DNA from: an uncultured bacterium
GTDB lineage: Bacteria; Actinomycetota; Coriobacteriia; Coriobacteriales; Coriobacteriaceae
DNA: 8,699 nucleotides
Direction of reading: 5' to 3'
Assembly: GCA_905215205.1 (NCBI GenBank)
Contig: CAJMPK010000057.1
Coordinates: forward strand, 1 to 8,699
This document shows positions 1 through 6,122 of the stretch, one piece after another (within the stretch, counting starts at the first letter, position 1; each line of letters starts with the position of its first letter). A model generated the notes under the pieces. That model was not told where the DNA came from and did not search any database. It saw only the letters and a list, made by a program, of their open reading frames with translations. Both the position numbers and the translations under genes were made by a program.

Positions 1-141
1 CTTGCGTTTAGCGGTCAGCCGTCGGCGCGCTTACACCAACATTTCCGACGCGATCGCACCTTTCCGTTCGACATTTCGCCCAGCGGGGCCTTTGGCAAAG
101 ACTGTCCCCAACAGCTAGTCGTTGAAGAACGTCCCCAATGA
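1..141 (+). other. Left edge; possible 3' end of an upstream reading frame
   Basis: Two forward frames run in open from the window edge. Frame 1 ends at the TGA at 139-141 and frame 2 ends at the TAG at 116-118. Neither short peptide (46 and 38 residues) resembles a family I recognise, and both run into the repeat that starts at 104, so either could be the natural end of a gene lying mostly outside the window. The region could equally be non-coding. Reverse-strand frames here overlap the protease gene antisense and have no ribosome binding site I would trust. Confidence 0.25.
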
Positions 142-153
142 CTAGTCGTTGGG
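104..153. repeat. Two direct copies of a 21-nt palindromic repeat
   Basis: The sequence GTCCCCAA-NNN-CTAGTCGTTG occurs at 104-124 and again at 131-151, with a 27-nt period; the variable triplet is CAG in the first copy and TGA in the second. The second copy extends into an almost complete palindrome at 134-153, CCCAAYGACTAGTCRTTGGG in consensus, with one T-G wobble pair per arm pairing. Its right arm supplies the first G residues of the Shine-Dalgarno sequence of the following gene. I infer a dispersed short repeat; only two copies are visible here. Confidence 0.7.
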
Positions 154-160
154 AGGAGGT
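151..160 (+). promoter_or_regulatory. Ribosome binding site deciding the CPBP protease start
   Basis: GGGAGGAGGT lies 4 nt before the ATG at 165 and fits the 16S rRNA tail very well. The alternative in-frame ATG at 138 lies inside the palindromic repeat and has no such site, so 165 is the chosen start. The first three G residues also form the right arm of the palindrome at 134-153, so folding could partly mask the site. Confidence 0.8.
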
Positions 161-164
161 CGGC

Positions 165-1076
165 ATGCTCAATGCGCTGGTTTGGGCGCTTGCCTGTTTT
201 GGCGTCGTCGCTGCCGATATTGTCCTGAGCATGGTTTTGTTCTCCGCGCTGGACATCGTGTCGGCGCTGACGGGTTTCCCGATCGACAGCCTCGATATTC
301 AATGGTTTCAAGCCGTCGCTCAGACGGCGTCGTTTTTGATGGCGCTGCTATGGTGGCGTTATTTGTGGCCGCGGTCGTTTATCGCGCGCTGGCAAGGTGA
401 GCGTCCGCTTGGCGGGGGAGTGCGTAGCGCGTGGAAGCGCATTGCCTGCGTTATCGTGATCGGCTTGGCACTGCAGGTGGTCGTTGGCTACGTGACCGAC
501 GCCGTACTGTCATTGTTGCCCGAGGCCGCGGCCGATTACAGTGAACTTGTCGAGGAAACAGGCATGGGCGACACCAGCTATCTCGCCGTCCTGACTACGG
601 TGCTCGGCGCTCCGTTTTGCGAGGAGCTGTTGGTGCGCGGCATCATTTTTGAGTTTTCGCTCCGAGCGTTTAACCCGCAGTGCCGCCCACTTTGGAAGCG
701 CCGGCGTCGTGCGAGCGCGCAGGACGGAGCCATGGTGCCCTGGGCGGCCCCAAGCACGTGGGGTATCGCCGCGGCGATTGTGCTGCAGGCGGCAATCTTC
801 GGTTTTATGCACATGAATTGGGTGCAGGGTTGCTACGCGGGTGCCGCCGGCCTCATCTTTGGTTGGGTGCTCGTGACGACCGGAAAGCTCCGCTACACGA
901 TCCTGCTGCACTTTGCCTTTAACGCCGGGTCGTATCTCATGGGCCTGCTGTGGTTTGTGAACACGCCGTTCGACGTGGCAATTACGGTCGCTATCGCCGG
1001 CGTCATCCTCGTTGAGGCAATGCGCTCACTGCGCCACGCGTGTGGGATGGACGCAGCGAGCGCACCGCTGCCCTAG
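165..1076 (+). CDS. CPBP-family intramembrane metalloprotease (Abi/CAAX-protease-like)
   Basis: The 303-residue product is a multi-pass membrane protein with hydrophobic segments near residues 4-35, 47-68, 93-117, 198-214, 223-238, 245-265 and 269-285. It carries the three signature motifs of the CPBP family: E153-E154-xxx-R158, F212-xxx-H216 and H249-F-A-F-N253. These glutamates and histidines form the active site in characterised relatives such as Rce1-type prenyl-protein proteases. In bacteria the family is linked to bacteriocin self-immunity, peptide maturation or signalling; nothing next to it here identifies a substrate. A basic stretch at about 173-183 (KRRRR at 178-182) separates motif 1 from motif 2 and probably forms a cytoplasmic loop. 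The gene stands alone, converging on the radical SAM gene, with which it shares an overlapping stop codon. Family assignment is firm; the role is unknown. Confidence 0.9.
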   Translation: MLNALVWALACFGVVAADIVLSMVLFSALDIVSALTGFPIDSLDIQWFQAVAQTASFLMALLWWRYLWPRSFIARWQGERPLGGGVRSAWKRIACVIVIGLALQVVVGYVTDAVLSLLPEAAADYSELVEETGMGDTSYLAVLTTVLGAPFCEELLVRGIIFEFSLRAFNPQCRPLWKRRRRASAQDGAMVPWAAPSTWGIAAAIVLQAAIFGFMHMNWVQGCYAGAAGLIFGWVLVTTGKLRYTILLHFAFNAGSYLMGLLWFVNTPFDVAITVAIAGVILVEAMRSLRHACGMDAASAPLP

Positions 1077-3217
1077 TTGCGACGTCCGCCTCCGTTGGCG
1101 CCCTGCCGTCCCTGGGCCGCGCGATTGCGACCGGCAGTGTTCTGTGCGCGCGACATGCCGCCGTGCCCCTTGCTGCCTTTGGGTCCCTTGCCGGCGCCGC
1201 CAGCGCCGCCGCCATGCGGTTTGCCGCCCTTCTTACCGGTGCCATGCCCGCCGCCAGCAGACGTCTCGCCCGGGCGCGGCGGTACGGGACGGATCAGACA
1301 ATGCTTGGTGTAGCCGATCAGGTCACGACGCCCGGCCTTTTCCAATGCCTCGCGCACCAGCTTGTAATTCTCGGGTTTGCGATACTGAATCAGCGCGCGT
1401 TGCATGGCCTTTTCGTGCGGGTCGCGCGCCACGTAGATCGGCTCCATGGTGCGCGGATCCACGCCGGTGTAGTACATGCAGGTCGACATGGTGGACGGGG
1501 TGGGGTAGAAGTCCTGCACTTGCTCGGGCATATAGCCCATGTCGCGCACGGCTTCGGCAAGGTCCACGGCTTCCTTCATGGTTGAACCGGGGTGGCTCGA
1601 GATCAGGTACGGCACCACGTACTGCTTGAGTCCGTATTCATGGTTCAAGCGCTCAAATTTGCGACAGAACGCATCGTAGACGGCGCGGCTCGGCTTGCCC
1701 ATCACGGACAGTACCGCGTCACTCACGTGCTCGGGCGCTACACGCAGCTGGCCCGAGACGTGATGCTCCAGCAGCTCGCGCAAAAACTCGTCCGAGGTAT
1801 CGGCCATGGTGTAGTCAAAACGGATGCCGCTGCGGACGAAGACCTTTTTGACGCCCGGCAGCTGGCGCAGGTCGCGTAGCAGCTGCGTGTAGCCGCTCTC
1901 GTCGACCACCATGTTCTTGCATACGCTCGGCCACAGGCAACGCTTGTTCTTGCACACGCCGTGCTTGAGCTGCTTGTCGCAGGCCGGGCGGCTAAAGTTT
2001 GCCGTCGGTCCGCCCACGTCGTTGATGTAGCCCTTAAACTCGGGATCGCGCGTGAGCAGCTCGGCCTCGCGCATGATCGAGTCGTGGCTGCGCATCTGCA
2101 GTACGCGACCCTGGTGGAAGGTGAGGGCGCAAAACGAGCACTCGCCAAAACAGCCGCGGTTGGAGCTAATGGAAAACTTGATCTCGGCAAAGGCCGGCAC
2201 GCCGCCTGCCGCGTCGTAGTCGGGATGCCAATCGCGTGCGTAGGGGAGCTCGGCCACCTCGTCCATCTCGTCGGTGGTGAGCGTCGCCGACGGCGGGTTT
2301 TGCACCACATAGACACTGTTGGGGTAGGGCTCTACCAGGCGATGCCCGGTGATGGGGTCCATGTTTTGCTGCTGCACGTTAAAGCTGCGCGCGTAGTTGA
2401 GCTTGTCGGCGGCAAGGTCGTCCCAGCTGGGCAACAGGTCGTAGTCGTAGACCTCGTCGAGCGAACCCGTGCGGTAAACGGTGCCGTTGATATAGGTGAT
2501 CTGATCGACGGGCAGCCCCGCGTCGAGCGCGTCGGCGATCTCGACGATCGCGTGCTCGCCCATGCCGTAGATGAGGATGTCGGCGCCCGAGTCGAGCAGC
2601 ACCGAGCGCTTGAGTTTGTCCTGCCAGTAGTCGTAATGGGCCAGGCGACGCAGGCTTGCCTCGATGCCGCCGATAATGATGGGAGCGTCCTTAAACGTCT
2701 GACGGATGAGATTGCCGTAGACCGTGACGGCACGGTTGGGGCGGTGACCTTCCTCGCCGCCGGGGGTATAGGCGTCGGCGTGGCGGCGGTGCTTAGTTAC
2801 CGAATAGTGGTTGACCATGGAGTCCATGTTGCCGGCGCTGACGAGGAAGCCCAGGCGCGGCTCGCCGAGCACGCTGATGCTGGCGGGGTCGGTCCAGTCG
2901 GGCTGGCAGATGATGCCCACCTTGTAGCCGTGCGCGTCGAGGACGCGGCTGATGATGGCCATGCCAAAGCTGGGATGGTCCACGTAGGCGTCGCCGCAGA
3001 TGTAGACAAAGTCGCACTGGTCCCAGCCGCGCGCATCCATGTCGGCGCGGCTGACGGGGAGGAACTTATCGCGGCCTGGACGCCAAGGACGCGAGGGTGC
3101 TGCTGAGGCATGCGTGGGTCGCGAGCCCTGCGCCTTACCGTCGCGCTTTTGCTGCTGGCCCTGTTTGCCCTGCTGACTGCGCTGGTTGTTCTGAGCGTGC
3201 TGAGGCTTTTTTGCCAC
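1073..3217 (-). CDS. YgiQ family (UPF0313) radical SAM protein
   Basis: The 714-residue protein matches the YgiQ family from about residue 48 to 645. The N-terminal domain begins with FLPVSRADM (52-60), and the radical SAM core carries the iron-sulfur motif C356-xxx-C360-xx-C363 in CFGECSFCALTFHQGR. A second cysteine group (C413, C422, C427, C433) follows and could bind a further cluster or zinc. The reaction catalysed by this family is not known to me. The start is a GTG preceded by GGGAGG at 3222-3227; the longer in-frame extension up to 3388 lacks family similarity and crosses a palindrome. Both ends are low-complexity and basic: residues 1-50 are rich in Q, K and R, and 650-714 are rich in G, K and R, suggesting nucleic-acid or ribosome contact (inference). 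It is divergent from the YoaK gene and its stop overlaps that of the CPBP protease. Confidence 0.93.
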   Translation of the reverse strand: MAKKPQHAQNNQRSQQGKQGQQQKRDGKAQGSRPTHASAAPSRPWRPGRDKFLPVSRADMDARGWDQCDFVYICGDAYVDHPSFGMAIISRVLDAHGYKVGIICQPDWTDPASISVLGEPRLGFLVSAGNMDSMVNHYSVTKHRRHADAYTPGGEEGHRPNRAVTVYGNLIRQTFKDAPIIIGGIEASLRRLAHYDYWQDKLKRSVLLDSGADILIYGMGEHAIVEIADALDAGLPVDQITYINGTVYRTGSLDEVYDYDLLPSWDDLAADKLNYARSFNVQQQNMDPITGHRLVEPYPNSVYVVQNPPSATLTTDEMDEVAELPYARDWHPDYDAAGGVPAFAEIKFSISSNRGCFGECSFCALTFHQGRVLQMRSHDSIMREAELLTRDPEFKGYINDVGGPTANFSRPACDKQLKHGVCKNKRCLWPSVCKNMVVDESGYTQLLRDLRQLPGVKKVFVRSGIRFDYTMADTSDEFLRELLEHHVSGQLRVAPEHVSDAVLSVMGKPSRAVYDAFCRKFERLNHEYGLKQYVVPYLISSHPGSTMKEAVDLAEAVRDMGYMPEQVQDFYPTPSTMSTCMYYTGVDPRTMEPIYVARDPHEKAMQRALIQYRKPENYKLVREALEKAGRRDLIGYTKHCLIRPVPPRPGETSAGGGHGTGKKGGKPHGGGAGGAGKGPKGSKGHGGMSRAQNTAGRNRAAQGRQGANGGGRRN

Positions 3218-3248
3218 GATCCCTCCCGGTGTTTGTATGCTGCACGTA

Positions 3249-3254
3249 ATTGTA
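3249..3254 (-). promoter_or_regulatory. Candidate -10 element for the radical SAM gene
   Basis: On the reverse strand TACAAT lies 32 nt upstream of the GTG start, a suitable distance for a -10 box. No good -35 hexamer is found at 16-18 nt; that position falls within the palindrome at 3255-3289. This is a weak prediction. Confidence 0.25.
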
Positions 3255-3289
3255 ACCAGTCTTTTTGGGACGGGGCTAAAAAGACTGGT
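3255..3289. repeat. Perfect 12-bp inverted repeat with a GGGAC-containing loop
   Basis: The left arm ACCAGTCTTTTT (3255-3266) and the right arm AAAAAGACTGGT (3278-3289) are exact reverse complements around the 11-nt loop GGGACGGGGCT. The element sits between two divergent genes, closer to the radical SAM gene start. Read in either direction it is a strong hairpin, but no T-tract follows outside the stem, so it is not a typical terminator. It could be an operator, an mRNA leader structure or a dispersed palindromic repeat. The loop shares the GGGAC core with the other palindromes in this window. Confidence 0.8.
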
Positions 3290-3454
3290 GGAGTACATGA
3301 GCTGGCGGATCGGCGCGTCGATGCGGGCGTCGTTTGTTTCCAGACTGTGTACCTGTGCGTTGGAGAACCCGTCTCGCGCGCACGCCATGTTGTCAATGGG
3401 TTACAGTATGAACGGCGGCTATATGTCCGCCAACGCACGAGAGGGTCGTCAACA

Positions 3455-3460
3455 AGGAGG
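3455..3460 (+). promoter_or_regulatory. Ribosome binding site for the YoaK-family gene
   Basis: AGGAGG lies 10 nt before the ATG at 3471. A closer ATG at 3461 is directly abutting and out of frame. The in-frame upstream starts back to 3237 encode no family sequence, so 3471 is preferred. Confidence 0.65.
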
Positions 3461-3470
3461 ATGCACGACG

Positions 3471-4187
3471 ATGCAGCGTGCCAAGCAGATATCGGAGTCT
3501 ATTGAGCTGGGCATCATCTTGGCGCTCGCCGGTGGCTTTATGGACGTTTATTCGTACATTGGGCGCGACCATGTTTTCGCCAACGCGCAGACGGGCAACA
3601 TCTTGCTCGTGGGCGTGAGCATCTCGGAGGGCAATTGGGCACTTGCGGGGCGCTACTTCTTCCCTGTGGTGTCGTTTGCTGTGGGCATTATGCTTGCCGA
3701 CCTGGTACACGAGCGTTTTGGCAGCGTGATTCACTGGCGCCAAGTGACGGTGTTCTTTGAAGCCGTCATCTTGCTGGGCGTGAGCTTTATCCCCGGTGGC
3801 GGTTACAACCTGCTCGCCAATTGCCTCACTTCGTTTGCCTGCGGCATGCAGGTCGAGAGCTTCCGCAAGATCCACGGTCACGGCATCGCTACGACCATGT
3901 GCATCGGTAACCTGCGCAATGCGCTGCAAAACGTGGACGACTACATCATCACCCACAAGCGCGGCTTTTTGGAAAACGGCGTGCTGTACTTTGGCGTGAT
4001 CTTTACCTTTGTGTTTGGCGCCGTGCTGGGCAACTGGTGTATTGAGCGCATGGGCCTGCACGCCATCGTCGTGGCGAGCTTGCTGCTGTTTGTCGCGTTT
4101 GCCATCATGTTCATCGACCGCGAGCGCGACTTGCGCTTACGCTGGAAGGTTGCGGCCGAGGCTTGGAAAGAGGGCTGTCGAAAGTAA
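3471..4187 (+). CDS. YoaK/DUF1275 family integral membrane protein
   Basis: The 238-residue product has the length and layout of YoaK (DUF1275) membrane proteins. The family's first motif is visible at residues 21-45 (GGFMDVYSYI, then FANAQTGNILL) and the second at about 121-150 (SFACGMQVESFRK, then TTMCIGNLRN). Hydrophobic segments lie near 12-30, 62-82, 92-108, 112-127, 170-190 and 196-214, giving about six membrane spans. The C-terminal 25 residues are charged and probably cytoplasmic. The function of the family is not established; a transporter-like role is often suggested but nothing here proves it. The gene is divergent from the radical SAM gene with 253 bp between the starts, and is closed by a hairpin right after its stop, so it appears monocistronic. 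Confidence 0.9.
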   Translation: MQRAKQISESIELGIILALAGGFMDVYSYIGRDHVFANAQTGNILLVGVSISEGNWALAGRYFFPVVSFAVGIMLADLVHERFGSVIHWRQVTVFFEAVILLGVSFIPGGGYNLLANCLTSFACGMQVESFRKIHGHGIATTMCIGNLRNALQNVDDYIITHKRGFLENGVLYFGVIFTFVFGAVLGNWCIERMGLHAIVVASLLLFVAFAIMFIDRERDLRLRWKVAAEAWKEGCRK

Positions 4188-4192
4188 CCGAA

Positions 4193-4229
4193 TGCGGCAA
4201 AGGGGCTGTCCCTTTGCCGCAATATTTTT
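4193..4229 (+). terminator. Probable intrinsic terminator after the YoaK-family gene
   Basis: A 12-bp perfect stem (4193-4204 with 4210-4221) with core GCGGCAAAGGG, loop GCTGT and CCCTTTGCCGC begins 6 nt after the stop codon. It is followed by AATATTTTT, a T-rich run interrupted by two A residues. The GGGGCTGTCCC core links it to the other palindromes in the window, so a repeat may have been recruited as a terminator. Confidence 0.7.
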
Positions 4230-4237
4230 CATCATCT

Positions 4238-4253
4238 GTTGAAACGCTTTAAC
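4238..4253. promoter_or_regulatory. Possible LacI/GalR-type operator upstream of the alcohol dehydrogenase
   Basis: GTTGAAACGCTTTAAC is an imperfect palindrome centred on a CpG, with 6 of 8 pairs matching. That is the general form of LacI/GalR-family (including CcpA-like) binding sites. Its half AACGCTTT recurs inverted as AAAGCGTT at 4286-4293. No regulator gene is in the window, so this is a pattern-based inference. Confidence 0.3.
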
Positions 4254-4257
4254 AACT

Positions 4258-4286
4258 TTGACGTTCTCACGCGTTTTGTGTTTCAA
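4258..4286 (+). promoter_or_regulatory. Weak candidate promoter of the alcohol dehydrogenase gene
   Basis: TTGACG at 4258-4263 matches five of six -35 consensus positions. At 17-nt spacing the -10 position reads TTTCAA, a poor match; TTATAG at 4304-4309 is an alternative -10 with a poor -35. The downstream leader contains a GCGGGG/CCCCGC hairpin (4311-4316 with 4328-4333) just before the ribosome binding site GGGAGG at 4341-4346. Confidence 0.3.
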
Positions 4287-4352
4287 AAGCGTTAGGATGG
4301 GACTTATAGCGCGGGGAGTAATGGATGCCCCGCACACGATGGGAGGCTATCA

Positions 4353-5519
4353 ATGGCTAATCGTTTCGTTCTCAACACCATTTCTTATCATGGTTCCGGC
4401 GCCATCAAGGAGATCCCCGGCGAACTCCAGCGTCGCGGCTACAAGAAGATCTTCGTCTGCTCCGACCCCGATCTGGTCAAGTTTGGCGTTACCGCTAAGG
4501 TGACCGACGAGCTCGACGCCGCCGGCATTGCTTGGAGCCTCTACTCCGAGATCAAGCCCAACCCCACTATCCAGAACGTCAAGGACGGCGTCGAGGCCTT
4601 CAAGGCCGCCGAGGCTGACGCTATCGTGACTATCGGTGGCGGCTCCTCCATGGATACCGCCAAGGCCATCGGCATCATCATCAACAACCCCGAGTTCGCC
4701 GATGTCCGCAGCCTCGAGGGCGTTGCTCCGACTAAGAACCACGCCGTGTTCACCATCGCCGTGCCGACGACCGCCGGTACTGCCGCCGAGGTGACCATCA
4801 ACTACGTCATCACCGACCCCGAGAAGGTCCGCAAGTTCGTGTGCGTCGACACCAACGACGCCCCCGAGGTCGCCGTCGTCGACCCCGACATGATGGCTTC
4901 CATGCCCGCCGGCCTGACCGCCTCCACCGGTATGGACGCTCTGACCCACGCCATCGAGGGCTACACCACCAAGGGCGCTTGGGAGCTCTCCGACATGTTC
5001 CACTTTGAGGCTATTAAGCTGATCAGCGAGAACCTGCGCGACTCCGTCGCCGAGGCCAAGTCCGGTCAGCCCGGCTCCGGCCGCGAGGGCATGGCTCTTG
5101 GCCAGTATGTCGCCGGCATGGGCTTCTCCAACGTCGGCCTGGGTATCGACCACGCCATGGCGCACACCCTGTCCGCTCACTACGACACCCCGCACGGCGT
5201 CGCTTGCGCCATGCTGCTGCCGATCGCCATGGAGTTCAACAAGCCGGTTTGCGCCGAGCGCCTGGCCAAGGTCGCCGTCGCCATGGGCGTTGACACCACG
5301 GGCATGAGCACCGACGAGGCCGCCGACGCCGCCATCGCCGCCGTCAAGCAGCTCTCCGCCGACGTGAACATCCCGCACGTCTGCGAGGCCATGAAGGCTG
5401 ACGAGATTGAGGTCCTGGCCAAGGACGCCATGGCCGACGCTTGCTTCCCGGGCAATCCGCGCGAGGCAACGCTCGACGACGTTATCGAGCTCTTCAAGAA
5501 GATCTGCCCGGCTGCCTAG
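4353..5519 (+). CDS. fucO: Iron-containing alcohol dehydrogenase, FucO-like (lactaldehyde reductase)
   Basis: The 388-residue cytoplasmic enzyme belongs to group III iron-dependent alcohol dehydrogenases and is close to E. coli FucO along its whole length, for example NNPEFADVRSLEG (111-123) and AIPTTAGTAAEVTINYVIT-like sequence at 136-154. FucO reduces lactaldehyde to 1,2-propanediol with NADH. The nucleotide-binding GGGSSMD is at 95-101. The metal ligands expected from FucO are all present: D195, H199, H267 and H281. The start has GGGAGG six nucleotides upstream. Codon use is strongly biased, with lysine as AAG and mostly C-ending codons, which suggests high expression. No fucose or rhamnose catabolic genes are next to it, so its substrate may be lactaldehyde, or another short aldehyde such as acetaldehyde or propanal in fermentation. 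It is flanked by hairpins and looks monocistronic. Confidence 0.9.
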   Translation: MANRFVLNTISYHGSGAIKEIPGELQRRGYKKIFVCSDPDLVKFGVTAKVTDELDAAGIAWSLYSEIKPNPTIQNVKDGVEAFKAAEADAIVTIGGGSSMDTAKAIGIIINNPEFADVRSLEGVAPTKNHAVFTIAVPTTAGTAAEVTINYVITDPEKVRKFVCVDTNDAPEVAVVDPDMMASMPAGLTASTGMDALTHAIEGYTTKGAWELSDMFHFEAIKLISENLRDSVAEAKSGQPGSGREGMALGQYVAGMGFSNVGLGIDHAMAHTLSAHYDTPHGVACAMLLPIAMEFNKPVCAERLAKVAVAMGVDTTGMSTDEAADAAIAAVKQLSADVNIPHVCEAMKADEIEVLAKDAMADACFPGNPREATLDDVIELFKKICPAA

Positions 5520-5572
5520 CCTCGTTTGGTGTTCTTTCGCCTGTAGGCGTATGGTCTTTTGACTTGCCGCTG

Positions 5573-5604
5573 GCCCCGCCGCGCTACGCACGGCGGGGCT
5601 TTTT
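5573..5604 (+). terminator. Intrinsic terminator after the alcohol dehydrogenase gene
   Basis: GCCCCGCCG (5573-5581) pairs with CGGCGGGGC (5591-5599) over a 9-nt loop, followed directly by five T residues (5600-5604). This is a canonical Rho-independent terminator 53 nt after the stop codon. Confidence 0.9.
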
Positions 5605-5680
5605 GTGCTGCGTCGATACCCCGAGACGGGCAAAACCAAGGCATACTGCCCGCTGCGGATAGGTGGTGCACTTCCCAGCG

Positions 5681-5719
5681 TGCATTTTTGGGAGTATTCA
5701 GCAAGCTCTTAAAAATGCA
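5681..5719. repeat. Hairpin within the left end of the 235-bp segment
   Basis: TGCATTTTT (5681-5689) is the exact reverse complement of AAAAATGCA (5711-5719), leaving a 21-nt loop that carries the GGAGTATTCAGCA motif. It uses part of the same left arm that can pair with 5889-5913, so the two foldings exclude each other. Confidence 0.55.
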
Positions 5720-5756
5720 TAACGTTTTGAATGGCCCGTAGTGGCCCGCAGGCGCC

Positions 5757-5788
5757 CATCGACAGCCATTGTGGGTGGGCTATCGATG
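5757..5788. repeat. Inner hairpin of the 235-bp segment
   Basis: CATCGACAGCC (5757-5767) pairs with GGCTATCGATG (5778-5788), 10 of 11 positions complementary, over a 10-nt loop. There is no T-tract after it, so it is unlikely to be a terminator. It supports the view that the segment is structured. Confidence 0.6.
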
Positions 5789-6062
5789 AGTGGAGGGGGT
5801 TGTTACCGAGTTTCTGCTTTGCGACGACTTGCAACACTGCTGTAACCGCGTCGTTTTGTCGTTCGCGATGGGGTCGTTGGGGCCACGGTGCTGAATACTC
5901 CGTTTTTTGCACGGCCCAAGGTGGGGCACCCTGAGACGAAGCAAAAAGATTCCTCATTTCTATGCAGATACCGATAGGATTTATGCAAGATTGGGATTGT
6001 AAGCCGTGCGCGTGCGCAAAATCGGTGCGAGGACGTCTGGAGGTGGCTCGGCTCCTGGGGCA

Positions 6063-6086
6063 TTGACCGTGCAGAACGGTTAAAAT
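6063..6086 (+). promoter_or_regulatory. Candidate -10 box with overlapping operator-like palindrome for the peptidase gene
   Basis: TAAAAT at 6081-6086 is a good -10 box about 37 nt before the start codon. An inverted repeat TTGACCGT (6063-6070) / ACGGTTAA (6076-6083) with one wobble and a 5-nt spacer overlaps it, which is where a repressor could act. TTGACC is too close (12 nt) to be the matching -35. Confidence 0.35.
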
Positions 6087-6110
6087 CGGGACTCGGTCTT
6101 AGTTTTACTT

Positions 6111-6117
6111 GGAAGGA
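6111..6117 (+). promoter_or_regulatory. Ribosome binding site deciding the M42 peptidase start
   Basis: GGAAGGA overlaps the ATG at 6117 and lies at suitable spacing before the second in-frame ATG at 6123, so translation most likely starts at 6123 rather than two codons earlier. Confidence 0.65.
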
Positions 6118-6122
6118 TGCAT

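Larger units (their letters stand above)
5679..5913. repeat. 235-bp segment bounded by 25-nt inverted repeats
   Basis: The left arm (5679-5703) reads CGTGCA-TTTTTG-GGAGTATTCAGCA. The reverse complement of the right arm (5889-5913) reads CGTGCA-AAAAAC-GGAGTATTCAGCA. Nineteen of 25 positions match, and the six that differ are a block of exact complements. No transposase is present and no target-site duplication is obvious. It may be a MITE-like element, a structured RNA, or paired protein-binding sites. Confidence 0.6.
5605..6122. other. Long non-coding stretch before the peptidase gene
   Basis: This gap of about 520 bp has no reading frame with a recognisable product or convincing ribosome binding site. 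It holds the inverted-repeat-bounded segment at 5679-5913, an inner hairpin at 5757-5788, an AT-richer stretch around 5935-6000, and a candidate promoter/operator at 6063-6086. Composition differs from the flanking genes. Confidence 0.6.

Noticed and set aside
104..151. CRISPR-like direct repeats
   Set aside because: Only two imperfect copies with a 6-nt gap and no cas genes; a palindromic dispersed repeat explains them better.
1961..3106. 381-codon open frame on the + strand inside the radical SAM gene
   Set aside because: It is antisense to a well-matched YgiQ family protein; its valine- and alanine-rich product resembles no family and arises from GC-rich codon bias.
3237..3470. 78-residue N-terminal extension of the YoaK-family protein
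   Set aside because: The extension crosses the palindrome at 3255-3289, has no family similarity, and a good ribosome binding site precedes the ATG at 3471.
4350..5639. 429-codon open frame on the - strand across the alcohol dehydrogenase gene
   Set aside because: Glycine-, valine- and histidine-rich shadow of the FucO-like gene; it also runs through the terminator hairpin.
5731..5934. Possible 67-residue protein on the + strand in the long intergenic gap
   Set aside because: It has no clear ribosome binding site, its product is rich in W, C and R with no family match, and it spans the arm of the inverted-repeat element.
5803..6063. Possible 86-residue protein on the - strand
   Set aside because: No ribosome binding site that I trust and no recognisable sequence; it overlaps the structured repeat region and the peptidase promoter area.
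6063..6086. TTGACC/TAAAAT as a standard -35/-10 pair
   Set aside because: The spacer is only 12 nt, too short for a normal sigma-70-type promoter.
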